A program made the position numbers and the translations under genes. DNA of 64,000 bases. Source: Candidatus Obscuribacter sp. (lineage in GTDB: Bacteria; Cyanobacteriota; Vampirovibrionia; Obscuribacterales; Obscuribacteraceae). The number at the start of each line of letters is the position of its first letter. The first letter of the stretch is position 1. The DNA lies in NCBI GenBank assembly GCA_016712465.1, contig JADJQZ010000001.1, positions 4,712,001-4,776,000 of the forward strand, given 5' to 3'. Below, piece by piece: positions 24,336-32,778 of the stretch. The notes beneath the pieces were generated by a model, which was given only the letters and a program-made list of their open reading frames with translations, did no database searches and was not told where the DNA came from.

Positions 24336-25724
24336 TTGATCCGTATATCGGCTCTCCTTAGTATTCTGTGCCTGGCGCAGACATTGTGGATGTCCGTTTC
24401 CGCCAGGGCGATAGCAAAGGCGAACGGCACCGCCCCTGATCTCGCCCGCCGAGAGGAACTCAGAAAGCAATACTGGTTCGCGCAGAAGTACGGCGAATGC
24501 GATGAAATCTCGGTCATCAGACCCTTTTTAAGTGAAGCTAATTGCTTCATCGTCTACGAACCATTCTTCAGAGGCATTCCTTTAAATTCGCCGCTGCTAG
24601 TGGAAACACCTTTCAGCACCGTCAATCTGCAGCTCGACATAGACTGCGACATACAGACAGATCTCTGTGCCGCCAAGCAAGAGATAGAAGAAGCCCTCAC
24701 TGCTGAACTTGCCAACTCAGGCATCACGGTAACAAGAGAGCCGCAAAAGCATAAGCTGATTTTCAAATGCACGCCGCATAAACCCCATCTCTGGAAATTG
24801 GTGCTCTGGAAAGAGGCTGTTGGAGTAGAAAAAAAGAAAAATTCTGCCCCTATACTGAGCCGGAAGCTTGCCGTAGAGCATTTATGCTCCAATTACACAG
24901 AGAAAGCTGAGTTCCTGCCCAAAATAAGAGAACTGGCGAGTTTATTGCCTAATTACTATCACGAGCTCAAGGAAAGCAAGACAAAACTTCTGGTAGATGC
25001 GCCAGCTACAGTTGCTACTAATGTGAGAGTCACATTCGATGGTTATACGGTCAGCAGGTTTCCAAAAGACAAGCGAAAAGTAGCATCTTCAGTAGAAATT
25101 ACCAGCGGTGAAAAGCTGACCGGTCTGAGCCTTGCCACCATTGAAAAAACCATTCGCGAAACACTGGCGGACCAGGGCATCGAAACCACGAATTCCACAT
25201 CGGCAATTAAGAATTTGAAGATGCCCACCTACCGATTCAAGCTCACTTTGAGCAAGCAAGAAGGTAACGAAAATGGTGCCATGCATCTTTTCATTGACAT
25301 GCAATCTCCCTACCTGGAGCGAGAAAGAGACGGCTCTAAAGCCCTCTGGCGCATCAACCAGAACGGCAGCGGTTACATCGTATACAACGGACAGGGGGTA
25401 CTAAGCTGCCTGCGCGAATTCATTGCCAACATGCCCAACCCATTTGAAGACAGAACAGTCAGACGCACAATAGAAATACCGAAAGACTACCAACCTATTC
25501 AACTGGAAAAAGAATTGATTCACCAGAGAAATGCCGAACACGGATCCTTTGAAGACCTGGTCCAGCCGGCAAAAACGGCAGAACCCGGCACAAACCAAAT
25601 AAGGGAGCAATCGAGAATCATAAGTCCCCCTGTGGACCTCGAACTGTTAAAGAAACAGCCAAGTGAGCCGAACAGTGACTTTAAGATTCTTGAGCCTTAT
25701 ATCCGCGAAAGGAAGAGACCCTGA
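24336..25724 (+). CDS. Secreted protein of unknown function (third of three), two repeats
   Basis: A 462-residue protein with a signal peptide (ALLSILCLAQTLWMSVSARA). The start appears to be TTG at 24336. The only ATG codons in frame come after the signal, and the frame upstream is closed by the stop of the preceding gene, 33 bases away. The mature part carries two units of the same design, VNLQLDIDCDIQTDL with a helix EALTAELANSGITVT, and VRVTFDGYTVSRF with a helix ETLADQGIETT. These match the single units of the two genes before. The end is Pro/Lys rich. Function is unknown. A surface or periplasmic binding role is plausible. Confidence 0.7.
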   Translation: MIRISALLSILCLAQTLWMSVSARAIAKANGTAPDLARREELRKQYWFAQKYGECDEISVIRPFLSEANCFIVYEPFFRGIPLNSPLLVETPFSTVNLQLDIDCDIQTDLCAAKQEIEEALTAELANSGITVTREPQKHKLIFKCTPHKPHLWKLVLWKEAVGVEKKKNSAPILSRKLAVEHLCSNYTEKAEFLPKIRELASLLPNYYHELKESKTKLLVDAPATVATNVRVTFDGYTVSRFPKDKRKVASSVEITSGEKLTGLSLATIEKTIRETLADQGIETTNSTSAIKNLKMPTYRFKLTLSKQEGNENGAMHLFIDMQSPYLERERDGSKALWRINQNGSGYIVYNGQGVLSCLREFIANMPNPFEDRTVRRTIEIPKDYQPIQLEKELIHQRNAEHGSFEDLVQPAKTAEPGTNQIREQSRIISPPVDLELLKKQPSEPNSDFKILEPYIRERKRP

Positions 25725-25774
25725 GGCGAAGATACGCATCCCAAGCCTTCTGCAAGGGAGAGTTCAGCGAATAA

Positions 25775-25794
25775 ACCGGTAAACACTTACCGGT
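25775..25794. terminator. Short palindromic stem between convergent genes
   Basis: ACCGGTAA (25775-25782) and TTACCGGT (25787-25794) pair around ACAC, between two convergent genes. There is no T-run, so it is either a weak shared terminator or a protein-binding palindrome. Confidence 0.35.
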
Positions 25795-25829
25795 CCCAGC
25801 CCGCAAGGCAATCACCTCGCCGACCGGCT

Positions 25830-26747
25830 CTACTTCCGACTCTCTTGCGCGAATGACTGTCGCTCTTTAATCGCAGGGCTTTTGGAATCGAGCTTTTCAG
25901 CACGATCAAAGCAGTCCATGGCGTACTTCTTAAATACTTCAGCTTGAATATTGGTGGAACCGCCTTTCCGGGTCTGGGTGTATTGTTCGCGGAAATACTG
26001 AGCCAGTTTCAAGTATACAGCCGCCTCTTTATCGGGCTGAATGGCTGACATAAGAGGAGCATACTTATCTTCAGGAGAAGCAGCACCAGTGGGTGCTATC
26101 TTCAGTTCGAAAGCGGAACCGTTGACCTTGCCCAGTTTGACATTGCCGGGCTGGATGGAAAAGATCTGGAAGTAATCAGGCTTCTCAGAAGGAGAAGCGG
26201 CCCAACTGCCCTTTTTGGGCACCACCATCGCCACCGCCGCATTGGCAGCAGCTAATTTAAAATCCAGTTCTCTAATTTTGACAGAGCGACCAGCCGAGGC
26301 TGAGACAATTTTGTTCTTGCTTTTATTTAGATCTAGAAGCGCAGCATCTGCCGCCCTCTTCGCAGCCGGTTTTTGCACCTGCACCTGCACCTCAAGAGCC
26401 AGCCAGTTATCACCGTCATCGGCGAAGCTGACTACGGCTACACCGGGACCGACACCTTCCAGCGCCACCAAATTCTTATCCACTACGGTAAGATCAACCA
26501 CCTCAGGACGATCTACGACGGTGCGCACGAATTTGTGCCCATCGTCCCGAATCAAACAAAACTGACCAGGCAAAAGCTGGGTAAGACGCTTGCCCTTGAG
26601 AGTAGACAAGGAGAATGAAACAGCGCCAGTGCCTTCCTTGGAAGCCAGTCCAGGCTGACCATTGAATAGCGGAACCGCCAGTAATGCCGCTGTCGTCAGG
26701 GCGAAACAGAACTTGATCTTCAAAGGTACGCTCATAGGCACATGCAT
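25830..26747 (-). CDS. Secreted protein with a pilus-assembly N-domain-like region
   Basis: From ATG 26747 (GGAG eight bases before) the protein has 305 residues. A signal peptide (KFCFALTTAALLAVPLF, cleavage near GLAS) comes first. Then LPGQFCLIRDDGHKFVRT, VVDRPEVVDLTVVDKNLVAL and VGPGVAVVSF follow the pattern of the N-terminal domain of secretin-associated pilus proteins (T2SS-T3SS_pil_N), in which a signal such as V-x-DPxVADV precedes a G-x-T strand. The C-terminal 100 residues are helical and TPR-like (YLKLAQYFREQY, CFDRAEKLDSKSPAI). It follows the ATPase gene by 52 bases and probably shares its transcript. A wall or envelope-binding role is inferred. Confidence 0.65.
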   Translation of the reverse strand: MHVPMSVPLKIKFCFALTTAALLAVPLFNGQPGLASKEGTGAVSFSLSTLKGKRLTQLLPGQFCLIRDDGHKFVRTVVDRPEVVDLTVVDKNLVALEGVGPGVAVVSFADDGDNWLALEVQVQVQKPAAKRAADAALLDLNKSKNKIVSASAGRSVKIRELDFKLAAANAAVAMVVPKKGSWAASPSEKPDYFQIFSIQPGNVKLGKVNGSAFELKIAPTGAASPEDKYAPLMSAIQPDKEAAVYLKLAQYFREQYTQTRKGGSTNIQAEVFKKYAMDCFDRAEKLDSKSPAIKERQSFAQESRK

Positions 26748-26799
26748 TTTCAAATCTCCATTCATAAGACGGAACAATAGTTTAAACCTCAGGCCCACG

Positions 26800-29655
26800 T
26801 TAGCTCGGACTGCCACCCCGAAAATTCAGCTTTCTTCTCAACAACAGTTTTCTCATTTCATCCAACAAGATTATGACCGGTATGCATGTAATGGCATAGA
26901 GAATTGCCTGCGGCGGCAAAGGGGCCGTATCGAAGACGCTCCTCAGGGCCGGCACGTACATAAGTGCCGCCAGCAAAGCAATCTCAAAAGCCACTCCACC
27001 AATGATGAGACGATTATTGAAGGGGCTTATGGAAAACACGGAGTCAGTCTGAGTGCGACAGCAAAACACAGCGCCAACCTGACTGGTGACAATACAGGTG
27101 AGAGTCATGGTGGTGGCAACTTTCCAGACCTCCGAACCCTGCGGAGCAAGGGGCACGCCCGGCCAGCCATGCAGAAAGTTGATATAGAAATAGCCGCTCA
27201 TGGAAAGAACCGACTCAATGGCACCATACCAGAGCAAAGCCTTAGCCAGTAGCGCTTTGGATAAAAGCGGTTCCTTGCGTGAGCGCGGTTTGCGCTGCAT
27301 AACGCCGGTCTGGGCCGTATCGGCACCAAGACCGATAGCCGGCACCATGTCAGTGCCAAGATCCACTGAGAGGACTTGCATCACCGTAAGCGGCATGGGA
27401 ATCAAGCCGCAAGACAGAAGCATCAAGACAAAGGGCACCGCCTCAGCCATATTGCTGTTGAAGACATAAACGGCAAATTTTTTGATGTTGTCGTAAACGG
27501 CTCGACCTTCTTCCACGGCATTGACTATGGAAGCAAAATTATCATCCAGCAAGATAATATCGGCTGCTTCCCTGGCCACGTCAGTTCCACACAAGCCCAT
27601 GGCCACTCCGATATCGGCCTTCTTGAGAGCAGGGGCGTCGTTGACACCATCACCGGTGACGGCCACAATATGACCGGCCCGCTGAAAGGCTTCTACCACT
27701 CTCAATTTATGCTCGGGGCTGACCCTGGCAAAGACCACGTCTGATGTAATCAGCTCTACCAGTTCCTGATTGGTCATGCGGTCCAGTTGGGCGCCGGTGA
27801 TGACCCGGGCCGCGCCGGCGTCGACTATTCCCACCTTTCTGGCGATGGCCTCGGCGGTGACCTCGTAGTCGCCGGTAATCATGACCACCTGAATGCCGGC
27901 CTGCCGACATTTCGCAACAGCGCTCAGCACCTCGGAACGAGGCGGGTCCAGCATGGCAAAGAGACCGAGGAAGGTAAGATTCGATTCCACCCCGGTAATG
28001 TCGAGGGCAGACTGATCATTGAGAGCTTTGCGAGCGACGGCAATTACTCTCAATCCCTGACCGGCATAGCCGTCGATTTCTTGCAAAATACCCTGGCGCC
28101 GCTCCTCATCTATGGCTTGTAAGCCTGAGGGCGACAACCAGTCAGTTGAATGCTCCAGTACACCGGCCGGCGAACCTTTTATAAAAGCGAGCCGCTGAAG
28201 AGAACCAGGCTCGGCGCCGACATTTACTTCATAGATAGTGCTCATGCGCTTTCTATGAGAGTCAAAGGCATTTTCATGCAGCCTTTTGCTTGTGGCGGCG
28301 GCATCAGACTGGAACAGTCCGGCCTTGCCTGCAGCCACAAGCAGCGCTAATTCCGTCGGATCACCGGAGGTGCTCAGACCATCGGCACCTTTCACCAGGG
28401 TGGCATTATTACAAAGCAAGCCAACTTGCAAGAGCGCCGCCAGTTCAGGCGGCAGTTCGCTAACTGGTTCATTTCCGGAAGAGAAGAGACTGCCGTTCAA
28501 TTCATAGCCATGACCTGAAAATAGATAGTCCTTGCCGCCCGCCATCACCCTGGCCACAGTCATACGATTTTCCGTAAGCGTACCGGTTTTATCAGTGCAA
28601 ATTACGTTTGTACAACCAAGAGATTCAACTGAGGAAAGCCTTTTCACAAGCGCATTGCGCTTAACCATACGCTGCACGGCCAGAGCCAGGGCCAGGGTTA
28701 TGGTAGGCACCATACCCTCCGGCACAAAAGCCACCACCATGCCCATGGCAAAAATGAAAGCCGCTTCCGGCCTCACATGGGCCATGGTGATGGCAATGAC
28801 AAACATGATGGCGCCGATACTAACGGCCAGTATCGAAACTATTTTAGTCACCCGCTCCATTTCCCTCTGCAAGGGGCTTGGCTGTTCGGCGATTGTGGCT
28901 GTAAGCCTGGCTATGCGTCCGAATTCGGTATGAGTGCCGGTGGCGTAAACCACAGCCAGTCCGTGACCGGACAGGCAGGATGTACCGGCAAAAAGCAAAT
29001 TCGGCAGGTCCGCACGAATAAGATTGGCATCCTTGCCCATGCGCTTGGAAAACAGAGCAGCGGTCTTGACCAGCCTCGTGGTCTCGCCGGTGAGAGTGGA
29101 CTGGTCCACGGTGAGCGACTCATCCTCAATCACCCTGGCATCGGCGGAAATTTTGTCGCCCTCGTTGACAATCACTACATCGCCGGGCACCAGCTCATAT
29201 GCGGAAATGGTGCGAACCTTACCCTCCCGCCGCACCTGCACGCTCAGGGGCAAAAGCTGCTTGAGGGCGGCGGTAGTTTTCTGGGCTCGAAACTCCTGCC
29301 AGAAGCTGAAGGCCCCATTGATAATATTTACCAGCCAGATAGCCACGCCCAGTTGCGGCATCTGGGCTAGAAAACCAATCAGTCCGGCAGCCCAGAGCAA
29401 TAAAGCCATGGTATGCAGGAAATTTTCACGCAGCAAAGCGCCAACGGCAATAGGCACTTCCACACTGATGGAATTGCGGCCGTGCCTTTGCAACCGCTCT
29501 GCCGCCGACTTCTCGCTCAAGCCATCTATTGTGGTGTTTAGCCGGGTGAGAACCTCATCCACCGACAAAGTGGAGACATCGGGTTCCACGGCAGCGGTGC
29601 GCACCTCTATTACGCGAGAATGTCGCCCATTATGCCTTGAATTGTGTTTCATCAA
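26800..29655 (-). CDS. P2-type cation ATPase resembling the Na+/K+-ATPase group
   Basis: A 951-residue P-type ATPase with the phosphorylation motif ICTDKTGTLTENRM (Asp about residue 355), TGD, the TGES-like STLTGETTRL, and GDGVNDAPALKKADIGVAMG. The ion-path segments are telling. M4 is VAFVPEGMVPTITLALAL. M5 is VFNSNMAEAVPFVLML. M6 is SVDLGTDMVPAIGLGAD followed by MQRKPRS, very close to the DLGTDMVPAISLAYE of animal Na+/K+-ATPases (P2C). So it likely pumps Na+ or exchanges Na+/K+ or H+/K+, though Ca2+ cannot be excluded. The usual N-terminal helical region (ERLQRHGRNSIS) is present. It is the middle gene of a three-gene operon with a zinc microprotein and a secreted protein. No beta subunit is seen. 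Confidence 0.92.
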   Translation of the reverse strand: MMKHNSRHNGRHSRVIEVRTAAVEPDVSTLSVDEVLTRLNTTIDGLSEKSAAERLQRHGRNSISVEVPIAVGALLRENFLHTMALLLWAAGLIGFLAQMPQLGVAIWLVNIINGAFSFWQEFRAQKTTAALKQLLPLSVQVRREGKVRTISAYELVPGDVVIVNEGDKISADARVIEDESLTVDQSTLTGETTRLVKTAALFSKRMGKDANLIRADLPNLLFAGTSCLSGHGLAVVYATGTHTEFGRIARLTATIAEQPSPLQREMERVTKIVSILAVSIGAIMFVIAITMAHVRPEAAFIFAMGMVVAFVPEGMVPTITLALALAVQRMVKRNALVKRLSSVESLGCTNVICTDKTGTLTENRMTVARVMAGGKDYLFSGHGYELNGSLFSSGNEPVSELPPELAALLQVGLLCNNATLVKGADGLSTSGDPTELALLVAAGKAGLFQSDAAATSKRLHENAFDSHRKRMSTIYEVNVGAEPGSLQRLAFIKGSPAGVLEHSTDWLSPSGLQAIDEERRQGILQEIDGYAGQGLRVIAVARKALNDQSALDITGVESNLTFLGLFAMLDPPRSEVLSAVAKCRQAGIQVVMITGDYEVTAEAIARKVGIVDAGAARVITGAQLDRMTNQELVELITSDVVFARVSPEHKLRVVEAFQRAGHIVAVTGDGVNDAPALKKADIGVAMGLCGTDVAREAADIILLDDNFASIVNAVEEGRAVYDNIKKFAVYVFNSNMAEAVPFVLMLLSCGLIPMPLTVMQVLSVDLGTDMVPAIGLGADTAQTGVMQRKPRSRKEPLLSKALLAKALLWYGAIESVLSMSGYFYINFLHGWPGVPLAPQGSEVWKVATTMTLTCIVTSQVGAVFCCRTQTDSVFSISPFNNRLIIGGVAFEIALLAALMYVPALRSVFDTAPLPPQAILYAITCIPVIILLDEMRKLLLRRKLNFRGGSPS

Positions 29656-29681
29656 GCCGCTCTACTTCTCATGGAGCAGTT

Positions 29682-29897
29682 TCAAGGTTTCCCGGGTGTC
29701 AGGCACCATGAGCCTTTCCCGCTTACGCAAACCACGCAAAGTTCGCGGGATTGAGAATAGCACTTTTTACACACCTTCTTGTGACAGTTCTTGCATGAAA
29801 CAAGACCATCCCCGAGTACCGGCAAAAGCTTGGGATCGCTCAACTTGCCGCAAACGCCGCAAGCTCCTGTAATTGGATTTTGAGGAAGCATTGACAT
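29682..29897 (-). CDS. Zinc-binding microprotein, four CxxC motifs
   Basis: 71 residues with four CxxC pairs (ACGVCGKL, SCKNCHK, VCKKCYSQ, LCVVCV), spaced to bind two zinc ions in a RING/FYVE-like crossed arrangement. There is no membrane segment. The ATG is backed by GAGGGTGAG. It lies 26 bases before the P-type ATPase gene on the same strand. Such microproteins can serve as adaptors, and a partner role for the pump is an inference from position only. Confidence 0.7.
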   Translation of the reverse strand: MSMLPQNPITGACGVCGKLSDPKLLPVLGDGLVSCKNCHKKVCKKCYSQSRELCVVCVSGKGSWCLTPGKP

Positions 29898-30116
29898 CTC
29901 ACCCTCGAAGGTAGCTATCGGTTAAATCACGCCGGTCGGGAAGAAATCATCCAACCAGGAGTCTCAAACTGCCCACCAGCATACTAAAATCATAACCGGC
30001 CGGGCTCAGGGTTGCCAGGATACCGGACTTTGTCACCGAACCAGTCAGTACGGGACGGTAGCTCATTGGCAATGCACCATGACCACCAGTTTAGCCTTCA
30101 ATCAGCGGCGGGTAAG

Positions 30117-31628
30117 ATGAAAAACTATATTCTCAGTATCGACCAGGGCACCACAAGCTGCCGGGCCATAATCTTTGATAAGAGCGGCAAAACCCTGGGC
30201 GTAGGTCAGATGGAATTCCAGCAGATCTTCCCCAAACCAAGCTGGGTTGAGCACAATCCCTCTGAAATTCTCGCCAAACAAATCGAATGTATTAAGGATG
30301 CCGTCAAAAATGCCGGTATCAAGGCGGAAGAAATTGCCTGCGTAGGCGTTACCAATCAGCGCGAGACGACGGTGGTCTGGGAAAAGGCTACCGGCAAACC
30401 CATCTACAATGCCATCGTCTGGCAATGCCGCCGCACAAAAGATTTTGCCGATAGTCTCAAGGAAAAGATGGAACTATTCCGCCTCAAAACCGGGCTGGTG
30501 CCGGATGCCTATTTCTCGGGACCGAAAATCAGATGGATACTGGATAACGTCCCCGGTGCCCGGGCCCGGGCCGAGAAAGGCGAACTCTGTTTCGGCACCA
30601 TAGACACATGGCTGATTTGGAATCTGACCAAAGAGAAGAACCATGCCACAGAGGGCAGCAATGCTTCTCGCACCATGCTCTTTAACATCAATACCATGGA
30701 ATGGGATGATGAGCTTTTGGCCCTCATCGACGTTCCGAAAGCGGTATTACCGAAGGTGCTGCCCTCAAATGCCGATTTCGGCACCACCAATAAGGAGCTG
30801 CTCGGATTTGAAGCACCGATTTTAGCCAATCTAGGCGATCAACAAGCCGCACTCTTCGGGCAATGCTGCCTGGATGAAGGCATGGCCAAGTGTACTTACG
30901 GCACAGGCAGTTTCTTGCTGGCCAACATCGGTGCAAAGCCACGTCTGGCTAAAGGGCTATTGACCACGGTGGGCTGGCAGCTGGCCGGCAAAGCTCCTGC
31001 TTATGCCTTTGAAGGAGCCATCTTCATTGCCGGAGCTGCTATCCAGTGGTTGCGAGACGGACTGGCTATCATCGAATCAAGCACGGAAAGCGAAGCCCTG
31101 GCTAAATCTCTCCCTTCCAATGAAGGTGTCTACTTTGTACCGGCCCTGGTGGGACTTGGTTCACCGTGGTGGAATTCCGATGTGCGCGGCACCATTGTCG
31201 GTATCACACGCGGCACCACCAGAGCCCACCTGGTGAGAGCGGCCCTGGAGGCCATGGCCTACCAGGTCGCCGATGTCGCCGAGGATATGAAAGCCAACGG
31301 CATCTCTATCAAAGAACTGAGAGTAGACGGCGGAGCCACCAAGAACGAATTTCTAGTACAGTTCCAAGCCGACGTGCTGAAAGTGCCCGTGCTGAGAGCC
31401 TCCAATGTAGAGTCTACAGCCTGGGGCGTAGCGGCTCTGGCTGGAATGACCGCCGGTCTCATCAAAGATGAGGCGGAACTGGACAGCCTCTGGCAGAAAG
31501 ACCTGAAACTCAGCCCTGCTGAAGATAAAGCTGAGCAATATGGCGGCTGGCAAGCCGCTCTCAAGGCCGCTTTTGCTTGCGCCGAAGCACAAACACCCTG
31601 CAAAGAAAAAGCCTGCAGCAAAAGCTGA
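30117..31628 (+). CDS. glpK: Glycerol kinase
   Basis: Phosphorylates glycerol to glycerol-3-phosphate with ATP. From ATG 30117 the protein has 503 residues, the usual length. FGGY-family markers are present: LSIDQGTTSCRAIIFDKSG, QRETTVVWEKATGKPIYNAI (glycerol contact region), NASRTMLFNI, GDQQAALFGQ and YGTGSFLLANIG, then GLGSPWW and RVDGGATKN. The in-frame sequence upstream to 30012 has no ribosome site. No glpF, glpD or regulator lies nearby, so it stands alone. It ends four bases from the convergent GrpB-like gene. Confidence 0.95.
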   Translation: MKNYILSIDQGTTSCRAIIFDKSGKTLGVGQMEFQQIFPKPSWVEHNPSEILAKQIECIKDAVKNAGIKAEEIACVGVTNQRETTVVWEKATGKPIYNAIVWQCRRTKDFADSLKEKMELFRLKTGLVPDAYFSGPKIRWILDNVPGARARAEKGELCFGTIDTWLIWNLTKEKNHATEGSNASRTMLFNINTMEWDDELLALIDVPKAVLPKVLPSNADFGTTNKELLGFEAPILANLGDQQAALFGQCCLDEGMAKCTYGTGSFLLANIGAKPRLAKGLLTTVGWQLAGKAPAYAFEGAIFIAGAAIQWLRDGLAIIESSTESEALAKSLPSNEGVYFVPALVGLGSPWWNSDVRGTIVGITRGTTRAHLVRAALEAMAYQVADVAEDMKANGISIKELRVDGGATKNEFLVQFQADVLKVPVLRASNVESTAWGVAALAGMTAGLIKDEAELDSLWQKDLKLSPAEDKAEQYGGWQAALKAAFACAEAQTPCKEKACSKS

Positions 31629-31632
31629 GACA

Positions 31633-32175
31633 TCAATAGCGCTCCAGCACCTCTCTTATGAAGTCAGTTTTGGCTTCCGCATAGTCGTTCACGACGCTGT
31701 GAACAGCCGCCAGCTCAAGCTTTAGCTTTTCGTAGCGGCGGCAGACCTGAGCATCGCCTCTGAGAATATCGCGAAACTTGAGATGGCGCTGCCAGAAACC
31801 ACTACCCACCGCCACCAGGTGAACATTGACGGCCTGTCTGCCGGCATCGGCACCAGCCCCACCATCAGTGGCAGTACGGCGGAAGAAGCGACGCTCAGGC
31901 AGTTCGCTTTCGTACTGGCCAATGTAAGTAAAACCCAGATCGATCATTGGTTGGACACAACTATCCAGTTCGTCTTTGCCGGCATCGGGACGGAGACCGG
32001 GCATTATATCGATAATTGGTTTGGCGGCTAATCCGGGCACGGAAGTACTGCCAATATGTTCGATGGCCTCAAGCCAGGGAGCCAGAGAGGCGGCAATCCC
32101 GGCCCGCTCCACCTCATAGAAGGAAGGCCAGCGAGGATCGTAAGCATCGATGCGAATCTTGCCGCTCAAATTCAT
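31633..32175 (-). CDS. GrpB/UPF0157 nucleotidyltransferase-fold protein
   Basis: 180 residues with the family signatures: DYDPRWP-like AYDPRWPSFYEVERAGI, IEHIGSTSVPGLAAKPIIDI, and NVHLVAVGSGFWQRHLKFRD. GSTSVPG...KPIID fits the GS-D/E motif of the nucleotidyltransferase fold. The biochemical role of the GrpB family is poorly known. Members are often fused to CoaE or acetyltransferases. GGAGG stands seven bases before the ATG. It converges on glpK and diverges from the small gene at 32395. Confidence 0.88.
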   Translation of the reverse strand: MNLSGKIRIDAYDPRWPSFYEVERAGIAASLAPWLEAIEHIGSTSVPGLAAKPIIDIMPGLRPDAGKDELDSCVQPMIDLGFTYIGQYESELPERRFFRRTATDGGAGADAGRQAVNVHLVAVGSGFWQRHLKFRDILRGDAQVCRRYEKLKLELAAVHSVVNDYAEAKTDFIREVLERY

Positions 32176-32394
32176 AAAGCCGCCTCCCTAAAAACTGGCA
32201 AAGTGCCGTCCTCACTTTCAGTGGGCAAATTAGCGCCCCCCGGGAGGCCAGGGCTCCAATTTTAGCTCTATTTGCAATTTAATCTTCGGTCTCCCCCTAT
32301 TTTTCTCCAGCCCCCCGTTTTCACCTCTGTCAGGACAGCTCACCCCCGAGCAACTAATCGGCAATTCAAAACAATCAACAAACGAGGGTTACAA

Positions 32395-32679
32395 ATGCAA
32401 GCTCATAAGTGCCAGGAAACCATCCACCTGAACCTTGAGAAGAACAAAGCGATCGTACTCTTAGGATTAATAGCCAGTTTCAACAATGACGGAGCATTAA
32501 GGCTCAAGCACCCGGCCGAGAAAAAGGTGCTCTGGGATCTGGAATGCATCCTGCACGGCATGCTCTCTGATGTGAGCGGGCAGGCCTTCGAAAACAAAGT
32601 GCAGCAAGCCAGGGAAATAACCTGGCCCACCAGCCACAGCCGCATCACCCATAATCTGACCGTGCCCAGCACCAAGTAG
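32395..32679 (+). CDS. Small helical protein of unknown function
   Basis: 94 residues from ATG 32395, which follows GAGGG. An opening strand is followed by helices (NKAIVLLGLIASFNNDGAL, VLWDLECILHGMLSDV, AFENKVQQAREITW). There is no signal peptide, membrane segment or known motif. A strong terminator follows 25 bases after the stop, so it is a one-gene transcript. Sequence before 32395 is in frame but rich in Pro/Phe/Arg and without a start signal, and is not taken as coding. Confidence 0.6.
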   Translation: MQAHKCQETIHLNLEKNKAIVLLGLIASFNNDGALRLKHPAEKKVLWDLECILHGMLSDVSGQAFENKVQQAREITWPTSHSRITHNLTVPSTK

Positions 32680-32704
32680 CAGTTTTTTCAACGCCGACCT
32701 GATA

Positions 32705-32737
32705 CAGAAAGACCTCCCTTTAGGGGAGGTCTTTCTG
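32705..32737. terminator. Strong stem-loop terminator
   Basis: 14-base arms (CAGAAAGACCTCCC, 32705-32718 and 32724-32737) around a five-base loop. It sits between the small gene on the plus strand and the end of the vWA gene on the minus strand, so it can serve both. Confidence 0.75.
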
Positions 32738-32778
32738 CGTGTCTTCGTCAAGCGGGGGGAAAATCAATTTAAACGAGG

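Noticed and set aside
30012..30116. N-terminal extension of glycerol kinase
   Set aside because: It lacks a start signal, and the true family start MKNYILSIDQGTTS is at 30117.
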